The notes: a model not told the origin generated them from the sequence alone. A stretch of DNA of 64,000 nt from Halorientalis marina (GCF_023028345.1 NZ_CP095487.1:1984001-2048000); one strand, 5' to 3'; counted from the stretch's first letter, positions 18,461 through 26,804 are shown. Translations and numbers: made by a program.

Positions 18461-20017
18461 TCAGGAGAACCGACGGACCAGCGCCGAGAGCGGGCCGAGG
18501 TCCACCTCGAAGCGTTCCTCGACGGAGTCGACGAGCATGACTTCCTCCTCGGTGAACCCCTGCACCAGGACCAGGGCAACCACGTATGCCACGGCGAGGA
18601 TGGCCGAGAACGCGAGCAGTCCGAGGAACGACTTCGGGAACGCCGGCGCGACGACGGCCCCGGCCCCGTACAGCGGCACGGCGAGCGCCGCGGGGACGAG
18701 CACGCCGCCCGAGAGCGCCAGCGCCCCCGTCTCGACCCTGACGCGATAGGTCATCAGCAGGTCCTTGACGAGGTAGGCGACGACTGTCGCGACCGCGGCC
18801 CCGACGAAGGAGTAGCGAGGGATGAGCCAGAGATTGAGGCCGACGTTGACGACCGCCGCGATGACGTTGTAGGTCGCCATCTGGTCGGAACTGCCCATTC
18901 CACGCAGGAGATTCGACTGCACGCTGAGGACGTTGTGGGCGGCGAACCCGACCGAGAGGATCGCCAGGGCGAGCGCACCCGGCGCGTACCGGGGTCGGTA
19001 GATGAACTCGATGAACTCGCTCGGGAAGAAGACGAAGGGGAGAATCGCCGGGACGCTGAGCACGACCAGCCAGCGCGTCACGGCGTTCTGGACGCTGATC
19101 ATCCCGTCGGCGCCCTCCGTGGCCTCCAGTTCGCTGGAGATGGGTGCCCCGAGGAAGTTGAACGCCGTCGAGAACATGAGGACCAGGCGGGCCGCCGCGT
19201 ACGCGACGCCGTAGGTCCCCACGGCCTCGCTCCCTTTCATCCCGAGCAGCAGGAAGATGTCGATGCCGCGAAAGACGAACCCGGCGGCACCGTAGAGCGT
19301 GAACGGGACCGAGTAGCGGACGAACCTCTCCGCGAGGCCGCGGTGCTCCCGGAAACCCCGCCGCAAGTCCGCGATTGGCGACCCGATGTCCGGCAGTGAG
19401 CGTAGAAAGAGCACGGTCGCGACGGCCGCACCGACCGCGTAGGGGATGGCGTACGCGCCCGCGACGCGGGCCTGACTGACGCCGACGGCGACGACGGCGG
19501 CGACGAGCGCGAAGCGAGCGATGGGCCGAACGAAGTTCTCCACGTACACGCGCTCGCGAGAGCGTTTGCGGCCGCGAATGCCGTTTATCGACAGCGACAC
19601 GAGCGCGCCGAACGGGATAGCCAGCCCGAAGATGCGGATACTGACGGTGACGGAGGGGTCGTCGAAAATCGTCGTCGCGATGAATCCCGCGTTCAGCGCC
19701 ACGAGGATGCCGAGCAGGACCGAGACCGGGACGACGATCAGGTACGCGACCCACGTAATGAATCGCCGCTCCTCGTCGGAGTCGGCCCGTGGGAGGTACC
19801 GGATAAGCCCCTCGCCCATCCCGATGGTGCCGACGACCGCGCCGACGTTGACCAGCGCCGTCCCCGTCGTGAGGCCCCCGAAGCCGGACAGCGAGAGGTA
19901 CCGCGCCGCGAGCAGTTGCGCGAAGAAGGCGAGCAGGACCTCGACGAGCAGGCCGAGATAGACGACGCCGGCCCCCTTGACGAGGTCCCGCACCGCGTTC
20001 CGGCGCGTGTCACTCAT
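18461..20017 (-). CDS. Wzx/AglR-type flippase (polysaccharide biosynthesis membrane protein)
   Basis: A 518-residue protein with about 12-14 membrane helices and the MATE/MOP-flippase pattern: an N-terminal GAGVVYLGLLVEVLLAFFAQ helix, LAARYLSLSGFGGLTTGTAL, IGMGEGLIRYLPR and a central SFVGAAVATVVAYLVKD. Such proteins move lipid-linked glycans across the membrane; AglR does this for the Haloferax N-glycan. The start ATG lies 8 bp inside the upstream glycosyltransferase gene, indicating translational coupling. Together with the downstream sulfatase-like gene it forms a three-gene minus-strand unit. Confidence 0.85.
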   Translation of the reverse strand: MSDTRRNAVRDLVKGAGVVYLGLLVEVLLAFFAQLLAARYLSLSGFGGLTTGTALVNVGAVVGTIGMGEGLIRYLPRADSDEERRFITWVAYLIVVPVSVLLGILVALNAGFIATTIFDDPSVTVSIRIFGLAIPFGALVSLSINGIRGRKRSRERVYVENFVRPIARFALVAAVVAVGVSQARVAGAYAIPYAVGAAVATVLFLRSLPDIGSPIADLRRGFREHRGLAERFVRYSVPFTLYGAAGFVFRGIDIFLLLGMKGSEAVGTYGVAYAAARLVLMFSTAFNFLGAPISSELEATEGADGMISVQNAVTRWLVVLSVPAILPFVFFPSEFIEFIYRPRYAPGALALAILSVGFAAHNVLSVQSNLLRGMGSSDQMATYNVIAAVVNVGLNLWLIPRYSFVGAAVATVVAYLVKDLLMTYRVRVETGALALSGGVLVPAALAVPLYGAGAVVAPAFPKSFLGLLAFSAILAVAYVVALVLVQGFTEEEVMLVDSVEERFEVDLGPLSALVRRFS

Positions 20018-21152
20018 CGCGGCCCTCCACGGATTCGTCGTCACCGACCACTTCTTTCAGGAACCGCTCGTACCTGTCGTACAGCGCGCCCCAGGCGTAG
20101 GACCGCTCGACCGCGCTCCGGCCGGCGTCGCCGAGTTCGGTTCGTTCGGCTGGAGACGTCGCAAGGCGGTCGATAGCGTCAGCCAGCCCCGCGGGGTCGT
20201 GTGAGTCGACGAGCAGCCCCGTCTCGCCGTCGTCGACGACCTCGGGAACGCCGCCGACGCGCGTGGCGATGACCGGGGTCGCCGTCGCCTGTGCTTCGAG
20301 GACGACCCGTGGCAGTCCCTCGGTGTGTGAGGGCAGGACGAAGGCGTCCATCGCGTGGTAGACGGCTGGGATGTCCTCGTAGGGGACCGCGCCGAGGAAC
20401 GTCGCCAGGTCGCCGAGGCGGGCGGCCAACTGCTCGCGGGCGGGGCCGTCGCCGGCCACGAGTAGCGAGGCGTCGGCCGCACAGTCGGCCATCGCATCCG
20501 CGAGGTCGAACACGCCTTTGTAGTCGTGGAGGCCGCCGACGAACCCGAGCGTCAGGTCGGCCTCGCCGACGGTCGCTGCGTGGCCCGCGCGGAACCGTGC
20601 CACGGTGTCCGGGTCGGTCGGCTCCGTGGAGAAACGGTCGGTGTCGACGGCGTTCTTTACGTCGAAGACGTCGCCACGGACGCCGCGTGCGTCGAGTTCG
20701 GCCACGATGGCGTCACAGACGACGAAGTAGGCGTCGTGTGGGGCCTGGAGTCGGAGCGAGAACGAGGCGGCCGAGAGCCGATTCCCGATGCCAGCCCGCG
20801 GTTCGAGGCTGGACCCGACGTGGGCGACGTGCGGGATGCCGAGCCGTCGGGCCGCGAGGAGACCGGGGAGGTACGTCTTCCGGGTCTTCGAGACGATTAC
20901 TTCGGTCTGCCGTCGCGAACCGACCGACGCCGCACGGAGGGCGGTCCGTACGGCACCGTCAACGAACCGACTCCTCGGCGAGACGGAGTGCTGGAACGGG
21001 CGGTCGGGGCGGTCGTTCCAGTCGACGAGTGCGACCTCGTGGCCCCGGTCGCGGAGCCCAGCAACGACGTTGCGGACGTGGATCGCGCCCCCGCGGACCA
21101 TGGGTTCCGCGAAGCGGATCGGCTCCTCGGTGAGGTACAGCACGCGGGTCAT
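20010..21152 (-). CDS. family 4 glycosyltransferase
   Basis: A 380-residue GT-B enzyme with all expected features: RFAEPMVRGGAIHVRNVVAG at the N-terminus, LTLGFVGGLHDYKGVFDLAD opening the donor domain, ASLLVAGDGPAREQL, and SHTEGLPRVVLEAQATATPV with the EX7E catalytic motif. VGGVPEVVDDGETGLLVD follows. The gene is first in a minus-strand unit with the flippase (8-bp overlap) and a sulfatase-like gene, so it probably builds the glycan that the flippase carries. The donor sugar is not known. Confidence 0.87.
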   Translation of the reverse strand: MTRVLYLTEEPIRFAEPMVRGGAIHVRNVVAGLRDRGHEVALVDWNDRPDRPFQHSVSPRSRFVDGAVRTALRAASVGSRRQTEVIVSKTRKTYLPGLLAARRLGIPHVAHVGSSLEPRAGIGNRLSAASFSLRLQAPHDAYFVVCDAIVAELDARGVRGDVFDVKNAVDTDRFSTEPTDPDTVARFRAGHAATVGEADLTLGFVGGLHDYKGVFDLADAMADCAADASLLVAGDGPAREQLAARLGDLATFLGAVPYEDIPAVYHAMDAFVLPSHTEGLPRVVLEAQATATPVIATRVGGVPEVVDDGETGLLVDSHDPAGLADAIDRLATSPAERTELGDAGRSAVERSYAWGALYDRYERFLKEVVGDDESVEGRDE

Positions 21153-21275
21153 CGGGGGCTCAACTATCGCGTTGTCGGTCCGCCGACCGGTAAATACCTT
21201 CCCACATGGGCCGACGCTGGCCGGACGGCGACAGACACAACCGTTATGCCGGTCGTCGGTCTACCGCGGAGCCAC

Positions 21276-22271
21276 ATGGCCTCCGTCGTCGTGTCGGTCG
21301 ACGCCGAACTCTCGAACCACCGCCCGCCGACCGAACGAGCGAAGCGGCGCGCCCGCTACGGCTGGCGACGACTGCTCTCCCTCTTCGAGACCTACGACGT
21401 ACCGGCGACGTGGGCCGTCGTCGGCCGACTCTGTACGACCGAGGACACGATTGCCCCGCCCGCGGCCGAGGAGTGGTTCACCGACGGCGCTACGGAGTCG
21501 TTCGACCGCGACGCGGCGGCAGTCGTCGGGGAACGGCGAGCTCTGGCCCGTGATCTCACCGCCCCGTGGCTCGTCGACGCGCTCGCGGAGAACCCGGTGG
21601 AACACGACATCGGCTCACACTCGTACAGCCATCCGCGGTTCACGAACGTCTCCCGCGAGCTGGCCGTTGCGGACGTCGAGGCCGCGACGGCGGCACTCGA
21701 AGGATGGAACCCCGACCCGGACTCGTTCGTCTACCCGTTCAACGCAGTTGCTCACCGCGACGTACTCGCTGAGGCCGGCTTCACGTGCTACCGGGGGACT
21801 GCCGGCCCAGACGCTGGGCAAGAGTCGTCCGTCGACCGGCACCCGTTCCACCCGCTGGAACTCGTCCCGGAGCGCCCGAAAGAACTGGCCGGCTGGGCGT
21901 TCGACAGGCTCTCGGAGGCAGTCACGTGGACGGTTGGGTCGAGCGGTCCGGGACTGGTCGAACCGGAACTCGACGACTCGGGACTCGTCGCGGTCCCGTC
22001 GTCGTTGCCGTCGCTCTACCGGATGCCGGTCGCGGTTCGGAGCGCGCTCAGGGACGCCGGCCGGTACCCACTCGCACGGGTCGCGACCCGCGGCGTCGAC
22101 CGCGCTGTCGAGCGCGACAGGACCATCCACCTCTGGTTCCACCCGGCCGACTTTCACACCGAGCGGGACTTCCGGAGCCTCGAACGCGTACTCGAACACG
22201 TCCACCGACGCCGAGCAAACGGTCTCCAGGTCGAGACGATGGCGGACGTGGCCGTCCGGGTACGATCCTGA
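21276..22271 (+). CDS. polysaccharide deacetylase family protein
   Basis: A 331-residue NodB-domain protein. VVVSVDAELSNH holds the first metal-binding Asp, HDIGSHSYSHPRF is a full HxxxH motif, and DSFVYPFNAVAHRDVLAEAG matches the RxPY-like third motif with Phe and Pro. HLWFHPADFH near the end is the last conserved motif. Unlike the other deacetylase-like gene here, its metal site looks intact. There is no signal peptide. The ATG at 21276 is preferred to one ten codons earlier, as the domain begins at once. It is followed 53 nt later by a sulfatase-like gene. Confidence 0.82.
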   Translation: MASVVVSVDAELSNHRPPTERAKRRARYGWRRLLSLFETYDVPATWAVVGRLCTTEDTIAPPAAEEWFTDGATESFDRDAAAVVGERRALARDLTAPWLVDALAENPVEHDIGSHSYSHPRFTNVSRELAVADVEAATAALEGWNPDPDSFVYPFNAVAHRDVLAEAGFTCYRGTAGPDAGQESSVDRHPFHPLELVPERPKELAGWAFDRLSEAVTWTVGSSGPGLVEPELDDSGLVAVPSSLPSLYRMPVAVRSALRDAGRYPLARVATRGVDRAVERDRTIHLWFHPADFHTERDFRSLERVLEHVHRRRANGLQVETMADVAVRVRS

Positions 22272-22324
22272 CCTGGGTCCCACAGAGCAGAAGCGTTTTT
22301 TGGACCCCCGGAGAAGGCCCGGCA

Positions 22325-23521
22325 ATGCCGTCGCTCTCGGAGCTTGCCGGAACCGAGTCCGTCGAGCACGTCGTCGTCTTCATCGCCGACAGCCTCCGGT
22401 TCGACCACCTCGCGGACCCGGTGCGGGACCGCGGCGTCACGGCGCGAACCATCTCGCCGAGCACCTTTACCGCATCGTCGGTCCCGTCGATGATGACCGG
22501 TACGTACCCGGCGGCCCACCGTGTCTGGAACTTCGAGGATGTGCTCCCGGAGACGCCGCCGCTGTTCGACGGCGAGCACCGCAGCATGGTCACCCAGCAC
22601 GTCTGGGAGGACCTCGCGCCGCCCAAGCGACCGCCGATGCGGACGCTCCGGCTGGACACCGAGTTGCGGCCCGAGGACGTTCATGACGCCGATTCGTCGC
22701 TCGTTGTCGTCCACGACCGCGGCGCTCACGGCCCATACGACTACCTCGCCGGCGACTACGACGACTCTCCGTCGTTCTTTTCGGCCCTGGGCGACCGCCC
22801 GGAAGAACTCCGAGAACTGTACGCTCGCGGTGCCCGGGATGCCTGTGACCGTTTTCTAGACATGGTTGACCAGGCAGAAGCCGACGGGCGACTGGCGGAC
22901 ACGCTGTTCGTGTTCACGAGCGACCACGGGGAACTACTCGGCGAGCGCGACCGCGGCGGCGTCTTCGGCCACGGGAGCCCGATGTGTCCCGAACTCGTCG
23001 AAGTACCGACGGTGTTTCTCGGTGCCGGCCTGCCCGAGGGCGAAGGACTCGCCGGACTCGTCTCGGGGGTCGACCTCGCGCCGACGCTTCTCGGCGCGCA
23101 GGACCGTCCGGTTCCGAAACACGTCGACGGCGTCGATCTCTGGACCGACTCGGCTCCGACTGACCGCATCGTCCGCTCGGAAATCTGGGCAAACACCGGC
23201 TCGGTAACGTACGGGGCTGGATCAGCCTGGACGGACGAAGGCGGTCTCGTCCGTCACCTCGCCGGTCGGTTCCGACGACTCGCTTTCGGCGTCGACCGGA
23301 ACCTCCGGAGCGGGGCACAGGCCCCGGCCAACCGCGCGGGCCTGCCCTGGTCGGTTCCGTCGCTGCTCCGGCTGTACGGGCGTACCGAACTGACCTTCGG
23401 TGATCCGGCCGTGGAGCGGCTCCGGGAGGCGGTCGTCACCGACTTCCGGAGCGGGGACGCGGAGTACGATGTGGCGGGTCCCGACGAGGATCAGTTGGCC
23501 GCGCTCGGCTACGTCGAGTAG
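22325..23521 (+). CDS. sulfatase-like hydrolase
   Basis: A 398-residue sulfatase-superfamily protein. FIADSLRFDHLAD and FVFTSDHGELLGERDRGG carry metal ligands, and TFTASSVPSMMTGTYPAAH is the catalytic segment with Ser/Thr in place of the sulfatase Cys. SLVVVHDRGAHGPYD corresponds to the central conserved region. It lacks a signal peptide and is shorter than the other sulfatase-like proteins in this window. It ends QLAALGYVE. A 'gcgttttttgg' box about 28 nt before the ATG suits a leaderless start. It is probably part of the glycan-modification functions of this locus. Confidence 0.83.
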   Translation: MPSLSELAGTESVEHVVVFIADSLRFDHLADPVRDRGVTARTISPSTFTASSVPSMMTGTYPAAHRVWNFEDVLPETPPLFDGEHRSMVTQHVWEDLAPPKRPPMRTLRLDTELRPEDVHDADSSLVVVHDRGAHGPYDYLAGDYDDSPSFFSALGDRPEELRELYARGARDACDRFLDMVDQAEADGRLADTLFVFTSDHGELLGERDRGGVFGHGSPMCPELVEVPTVFLGAGLPEGEGLAGLVSGVDLAPTLLGAQDRPVPKHVDGVDLWTDSAPTDRIVRSEIWANTGSVTYGAGSAWTDEGGLVRHLAGRFRRLAFGVDRNLRSGAQAPANRAGLPWSVPSLLRLYGRTELTFGDPAVERLREAVVTDFRSGDAEYDVAGPDEDQLAALGYVE

Positions 23522-24364
23522 TCAGGGCTCCCCGACGCTCTCGTACTCCCACACGAGATCGAAGTAGCGCTTGAGGCCGGCGACGAACGAGCCGTTTTCC
23601 GTGATCGCGGCCTGTCGCATGTGCAGTGGCACCTCTTTCTCTTCCACGAGGAAGATCGCCCGGCCCGACTCGTAGTCCATGCTCGGGTCGACGATGGTCC
23701 CGCGCCAGGGGAGCTGTTCCTCGCTGAATCGCAGGTCCACCGACGGGTACTCCGCCCGGAGGCGCTCGACGCGGTCGCGCTGGACCGGCCGGTTCTCGTC
23801 GGTGAGATGCTCTGGGTGGAGCATGAGGACGTCGACGTCGATGCCGCGGCCGAGCGCGTCATCGAAGGCGGGGGCCACGGCGTCGAAGTACTCGAAACTC
23901 TTCGTGATAACGCCGATCCGCTCGTCGGCAGCGTGGTAGAGCCGGCGCGTCTCCGTCTCGCTCGGGTCGCCTACGTCGACGACGTGGAACAACTCCTCCG
24001 TGGGTGTGATGTCCTCGCTGGCCCGCTCGTAGCGGGGCCGGAACTCCGCGAGGAACGCCTCCCGCTGTTGGGCTATCTCCTGGCGGAACCCCTCGAACTC
24101 CTGGCGTCGGTTCTCGATGGCCCGGTCCAGAATCTCCTCGGGAGCCTTCGGCTGGTACTCCTTCGGCCGCCCGGGGATGATCTCGACGTAGCCGCGGTCC
24201 GACAGCGAGTCGAGCACGCCGTAGATTCGGGCCTTCGGAATCCCCGTCGCCTCCGCGAGGTTCGGTGCCGTGGTCCGCCCGAGCGTCAGCAACTCCGAAA
24301 GTGCCGTCGCCTCGTACTCGGTAAGCCCCAGCCCTTCGAGCATCCCGGCGGCGTCGTCTGCCAT
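23522..24364 (-). CDS. TrmB family transcriptional regulator
   Basis: A 280-residue regulator. The N-terminal winged helix is LGLTEYEATALSELLTLGRTTAPNLAEATGIPKARIYGVLDSLSDRGYV (residues 11-59), the TrmB signature, followed by a coiled-coil (residues ~75-110) and a C-terminal phospholipase-D-like sensor fold containing VVDVGDPSE and IFLVEEKEVPLHMRQAAITENG. Its target is unknown. It is divergent from a 58-aa Cys-containing gene that has a perfect 8-bp inverted repeat just before its start, a likely binding site. The stop abuts the end of the sulfatase-like gene. Confidence 0.9.
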   Translation of the reverse strand: MADDAAGMLEGLGLTEYEATALSELLTLGRTTAPNLAEATGIPKARIYGVLDSLSDRGYVEIIPGRPKEYQPKAPEEILDRAIENRRQEFEGFRQEIAQQREAFLAEFRPRYERASEDITPTEELFHVVDVGDPSETETRRLYHAADERIGVITKSFEYFDAVAPAFDDALGRGIDVDVLMLHPEHLTDENRPVQRDRVERLRAEYPSVDLRFSEEQLPWRGTIVDPSMDYESGRAIFLVEEKEVPLHMRQAAITENGSFVAGLKRYFDLVWEYESVGEP

Positions 24365-24428
24365 ACCTCGTCGTTTACTCGCCGCCGTAGTAAAAGCGCC
24401 GAAAAGTACTTATCCCGGGGACGGATAC

Positions 24429-24451
24429 AGTTACTCAGTGAGCGAGTAACT
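24429..24451. promoter_or_regulatory. perfect inverted repeat, candidate TrmB operator
   Basis: Arms AGTTACTC (24429-24436) and GAGTAACT (24444-24451) are exact reverse complements separated by 7 nt, and the right arm abuts the ATG of the small gene at 24452. A TATA-like 'tacttat' lies about 20-25 nt before the left arm, so the repeat sits at or just after the likely transcription start, where a bound repressor would block initiation. A related half-site GTTTACTC occurs at 24373-24380 next to the regulator's own start. The link to this TrmB protein is inferred from position. Confidence 0.55.
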
Positions 24452-24628
24452 ATGCCCACAGGACGAACCGAGACCGAGGCGGAGGCGGAGGGACGCGCCG
24501 ACGAGGTGGAGGGTCGGGAGACGAGTGACCCGGCGGACCGGGAGACGAGACATCTCGACGGAATGGAAGACGGGTGTGGCTGTGCCGAGGTCTGGGAGCA
24601 CATGAGCGAGCGCCGGGCCGAGGACTGA
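24452..24628 (+). CDS. small Cys-containing protein of unknown function
   Basis: A 58-residue very acidic protein. The first 35 residues are low-complexity Glu/Arg/Thr-rich, and the C-terminal part LDGMEDGCGCAEVWEHMSER holds a CxC pair followed by an amphipathic helix. I do not recognise a family. The pair could bind a metal or be redox-active, but too few ligands are visible to claim a zinc site. It is divergent from the TrmB regulator and its start abuts a perfect inverted repeat, so it is probably the regulator's target. It precedes aglJ by 81 nt. Confidence 0.65.
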   Translation: MPTGRTETEAEAEGRADEVEGRETSDPADRETRHLDGMEDGCGCAEVWEHMSERRAED

Positions 24629-24709
24629 GGCCGCGAGGCCGGCGCTGGCGTCGGGTTCCGGTCGGGCGGAACCGTACCTATTTGTGGGCGTAGCTTCGAT
24701 ACCTCGACG

Positions 24710-25759
24710 ATGGTGGACCGTTCCGACGTGTGTGTGTTGATTCCGACGCTCGACGAGGCCGCGACCATCGGGACGGTCGTCGAGGAGTTCGTCGACCGTG
24801 GGTTCTCGAACGTGCTCGTCGTCGACGGGGACTCGACGGACGACACCCGCGAGATCGCCGAGGCGGCGGGCGCTCGTGTGATCGTCCAGTCCGGGTCCGG
24901 TAAGGGCCAGGCCGTCCGGGAGGGGGTCCGCCACGTCGACGCCGAGTACGTGCTGATGCTCGATGGGGACGACACCTACCGCGTCGAGGACGCCGACGCG
25001 ATGCTCGAACCCCTCTTCGCCGGCCGCGCGGAACACGTCATCGGCGACCGCTTCGCGGACATGGAACCCGATGCGATGAGCCGCCTGAACCGTGTCGGTA
25101 ACCGGATCATCAACCGGTCGTTCTCGCTCATCCACGGCCGGGACCTGCAGGACATCCTCAGCGGCTACCGGGCGTTCACGCGGGACTCCTTCGAGCGACT
25201 CACGCTCGATGCAGAGGGGTTCGGCATCGAGACGGAGATGGCAGTCGAGTGTGTCAAACACGGCGTCCGGACCGAGGTAGTGCCGATCAGGTACGAGGCC
25301 CGGCCGGACGAGTCGGAGACGAACCTCCACCCCCTCCGCGACGGTGCGACGATCATCGTCACGCTCTACCGGATGGCAAAGACGAACAACCCACTGTTCT
25401 ACTTCGGGAGCGTCGGCACGCTCAGCTCCCTCTTCGGCGTCGCGCTGGGGGCATACGTCGTCTACGAGTGGTTCGTTCCCCCACGGACCTCACACGAGGT
25501 CATCGCCGTCGCCAGCGGGTTCGCGATCATCATCGGTATCCAGTTGCTCATCTTCGGCGTTCTCTCGGACATGATCGTGGCCCTGAACCGCGAGCAGACG
25601 CGGCGACTGGAGGAACTGGCCGAACGATTGAGCGACGAGGGGCCGCTCCAACAGCGCGGCCGGGACGTCACCCGGGAAGTCGACGGCGACGACGGCGATG
25701 CGGACGCTGGGACTGGTGACCCGGTCAGCGTCGCCCCCGACCCTGCTGACCGGGAGTAG
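24710..25759 (+). CDS. aglJ: AglJ-type dolichol-phosphate glycosyltransferase
   Basis: A 349-residue GT2 with two C-terminal membrane helices. The GT-A domain has VCVLIPTLDEAATIGTVVEE, VLVVDGDSTDDT, the donor-binding YVLMLDGDDTYR and IINRSFSLIHGRDLQDILSG. LFYFGSVGTLSSLFGVALGAYV and a second helix to ~290 form the membrane part, and the rest is an acidic tail. AglJ adds the first hexose to dolichol phosphate in haloarchaeal N-glycosylation, consistent with aglB in the same locus. The ATG follows 'acctatttgtgg', a TATA-like element ~30 nt upstream. Confidence 0.85.
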   Translation: MVDRSDVCVLIPTLDEAATIGTVVEEFVDRGFSNVLVVDGDSTDDTREIAEAAGARVIVQSGSGKGQAVREGVRHVDAEYVLMLDGDDTYRVEDADAMLEPLFAGRAEHVIGDRFADMEPDAMSRLNRVGNRIINRSFSLIHGRDLQDILSGYRAFTRDSFERLTLDAEGFGIETEMAVECVKHGVRTEVVPIRYEARPDESETNLHPLRDGATIIVTLYRMAKTNNPLFYFGSVGTLSSLFGVALGAYVVYEWFVPPRTSHEVIAVASGFAIIIGIQLLIFGVLSDMIVALNREQTRRLEELAERLSDEGPLQQRGRDVTREVDGDDGDADAGTGDPVSVAPDPADRE

Positions 25760-25760
25760 T

Positions 25761-26087
25761 TCAGAACGGAACGAGCGCTTTCAGTTGCATCAGAATGCTG
25801 TTGGAGGCCGATTCGCGCAGGTCCTCGAACACCGGGTGCAGCGCGTTCAGCAGTTCCTGCTCGGACTCGAAGTACTCCTTGCCGGTGCGGTCGATGGCCT
25901 CGCGGATCGTGATGGTATTGCCGGTGGCGTTGTACGATATCTCCGAATCGCCCAGTGCTTCGACGACCGCGTCACCGTCGGCCGGGAACGACACGTCGGC
26001 GTCCGAGAGACGGGCATCCAGTGCGGCGATCCCGAACTCGATGGCGTCCGGCTCGTCGTCGTCCTGTTGTGGCGGGCGAACTCCCAT
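25761..26087 (-). CDS. conserved haloarchaeal protein of unknown function
   Basis: A 108-residue acidic soluble protein. After a disordered start (MGVRPPQQDDDEPD) comes a compact domain with IEFGIAALDARLSDADVSFP, EISYNATGNTITIREAID and FESEQELLNALHPVFEDLRE. I do not recognise a named family. The frame extends further, but the ATG at 26085-26087 is followed by the conserved region, and 'gattttcgg' sits ~27 nt upstream of it on the minus strand. It is divergent from an RHH regulator with a 12-bp direct repeat in the shared promoter space. Confidence 0.7.
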   Translation of the reverse strand: MGVRPPQQDDDEPDAIEFGIAALDARLSDADVSFPADGDAVVEALGDSEISYNATGNTITIREAIDRTGKEYFESEQELLNALHPVFEDLRESASNSILMQLKALVPF

Positions 26088-26118
26088 TGGCACTGTCTTT
26101 GAGTCCCTGCCCGAAAAT

Positions 26119-26162
26119 CCTATCCCTCCGCGGCCGTGCCGAACACAATCCCTATCCCTCCG
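26119..26162. repeat. 12-bp direct repeat between divergent genes, candidate RHH operator
   Basis: CCTATCCCTCCG occurs at 26119-26130 and again at 26151-26162, 32 bp start to start, about three helical turns. The right copy covers the position where the TATA box of the RHH gene (start 26181) is expected. The left copy lies just upstream of the TATA-like element of the divergent 108-aa gene. Ribbon-helix-helix proteins often bind tandem sites and repress themselves, so autoregulation is plausible but not shown. Confidence 0.5.
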
Positions 26163-26180
26163 ATACCCGATATCAGGCGT

Positions 26181-26390
26181 ATGACGGACTACACGACGGT
26201 TTCGATCCCCACCGACCTGGCCGACCGCGTCGAGGATACCATCGAGGGCACGAGCTTCTCGAGCACGAGCGACCTCGTTCGGTTCCTCCTGCGGAGCATC
26301 GTCATCCAGCACGAACAGCGCGGCGAACTCACGGAGGCGGAGTTCCAGGAAATCGCCGAACAGCTCCAGGACCTGGGCTATCTGGAGTAG
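26181..26390 (+). CDS. ribbon-helix-helix (CopG-like) DNA-binding protein
   Basis: A 69-residue protein. TTVSIPTDLADRVEDTIEGTSFSSTSDLVRFLLRS has the RHH pattern: a beta strand (YTTVSIP), then two helices. It has no C-terminal effector domain and finishes with AEQLQDLGYLE, the same kind of tail as the phosphatase-superfamily proteins of the glycan locus. It would act as a dimer. The direct repeat before its start suggests autoregulation. The ATG at 26181 is the domain start; a longer frame is not needed. Confidence 0.8.
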   Translation: MTDYTTVSIPTDLADRVEDTIEGTSFSSTSDLVRFLLRSIVIQHEQRGELTEAEFQEIAEQLQDLGYLE

Positions 26391-26804
26391 TCAGAACGTC
26401 ACCGACTCCTCCGGCGGTTCGGCGTCGACGATGACCAGTTCCTGGCGGTCACCACGCCGGTCGAAGGCCGCGAGGTGCTCGCGCTCCCAGGGCGGAACCG
26501 CGACGAAGACCACCTCGTGGAGGTCGTCGCGCTTCGAAACGCCCAGCATTCCGTCCGGGTGCGAGACGAACCGCCCCTGCGTTTGCCCCGCCGGCGTCCC
26601 GAGGTCGACGCCGAAGACGGCCTGCACCGAATCGCCCGTCTCGGGCATGTAAAAGTGCGTGAAGACGGGTGTCTCCGCCGGGAGCGACGCCCCGTCGAGC
26701 TGTTCGGCCGGCGTCACGGCGACTCCGACGGTTACCCCGTCCGGGTCGCGCTCTTTCGCGAACCGGAGCAGGGTATCCGTCAGGCCCTCGGTAATATGAA
26801 CCAC
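26391..26804 (-). CDS. conserved haloarchaeal protein, unknown function (GTG start)
   Basis: A 137-residue protein without a recognised domain. Visible segments are DTLLRFAKERDPDGVTVGVAV, PVFTHFYMPETGDSVQAVFG and EVVFVAVPPWEREHLAAFDR; a beta-rich fold seems likely. The GTG at 26802-26804 is chosen because TTATAA (26827-26832) lies 25 nt upstream on the minus strand, exactly where the TATA box of a leaderless gene should be. The longer frame would start upstream of the transcript. The TATA box sits inside a 12-bp palindrome, pointing to regulation. It is divergent from a PadR regulator. Confidence 0.65.
   Translation of the reverse strand: MVHITEGLTDTLLRFAKERDPDGVTVGVAVTPAEQLDGASLPAETPVFTHFYMPETGDSVQAVFGVDLGTPAGQTQGRFVSHPDGMLGVSKRDDLHEVVFVAVPPWEREHLAAFDRRGDRQELVIVDAEPPEESVTF

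Noticed and set aside
16776-19754. 992-codon frame on the minus strand across the sulfatase-like and flippase genes
   Set aside because: It is very Arg/Gly-rich, has no domain, and overlaps three genes with clear motifs in another frame.
24429-24451. Inverted repeat considered as a transcription terminator
   Set aside because: It lies immediately before a start codon and after a TATA-like element, and no T-run follows, so an operator is more likely.
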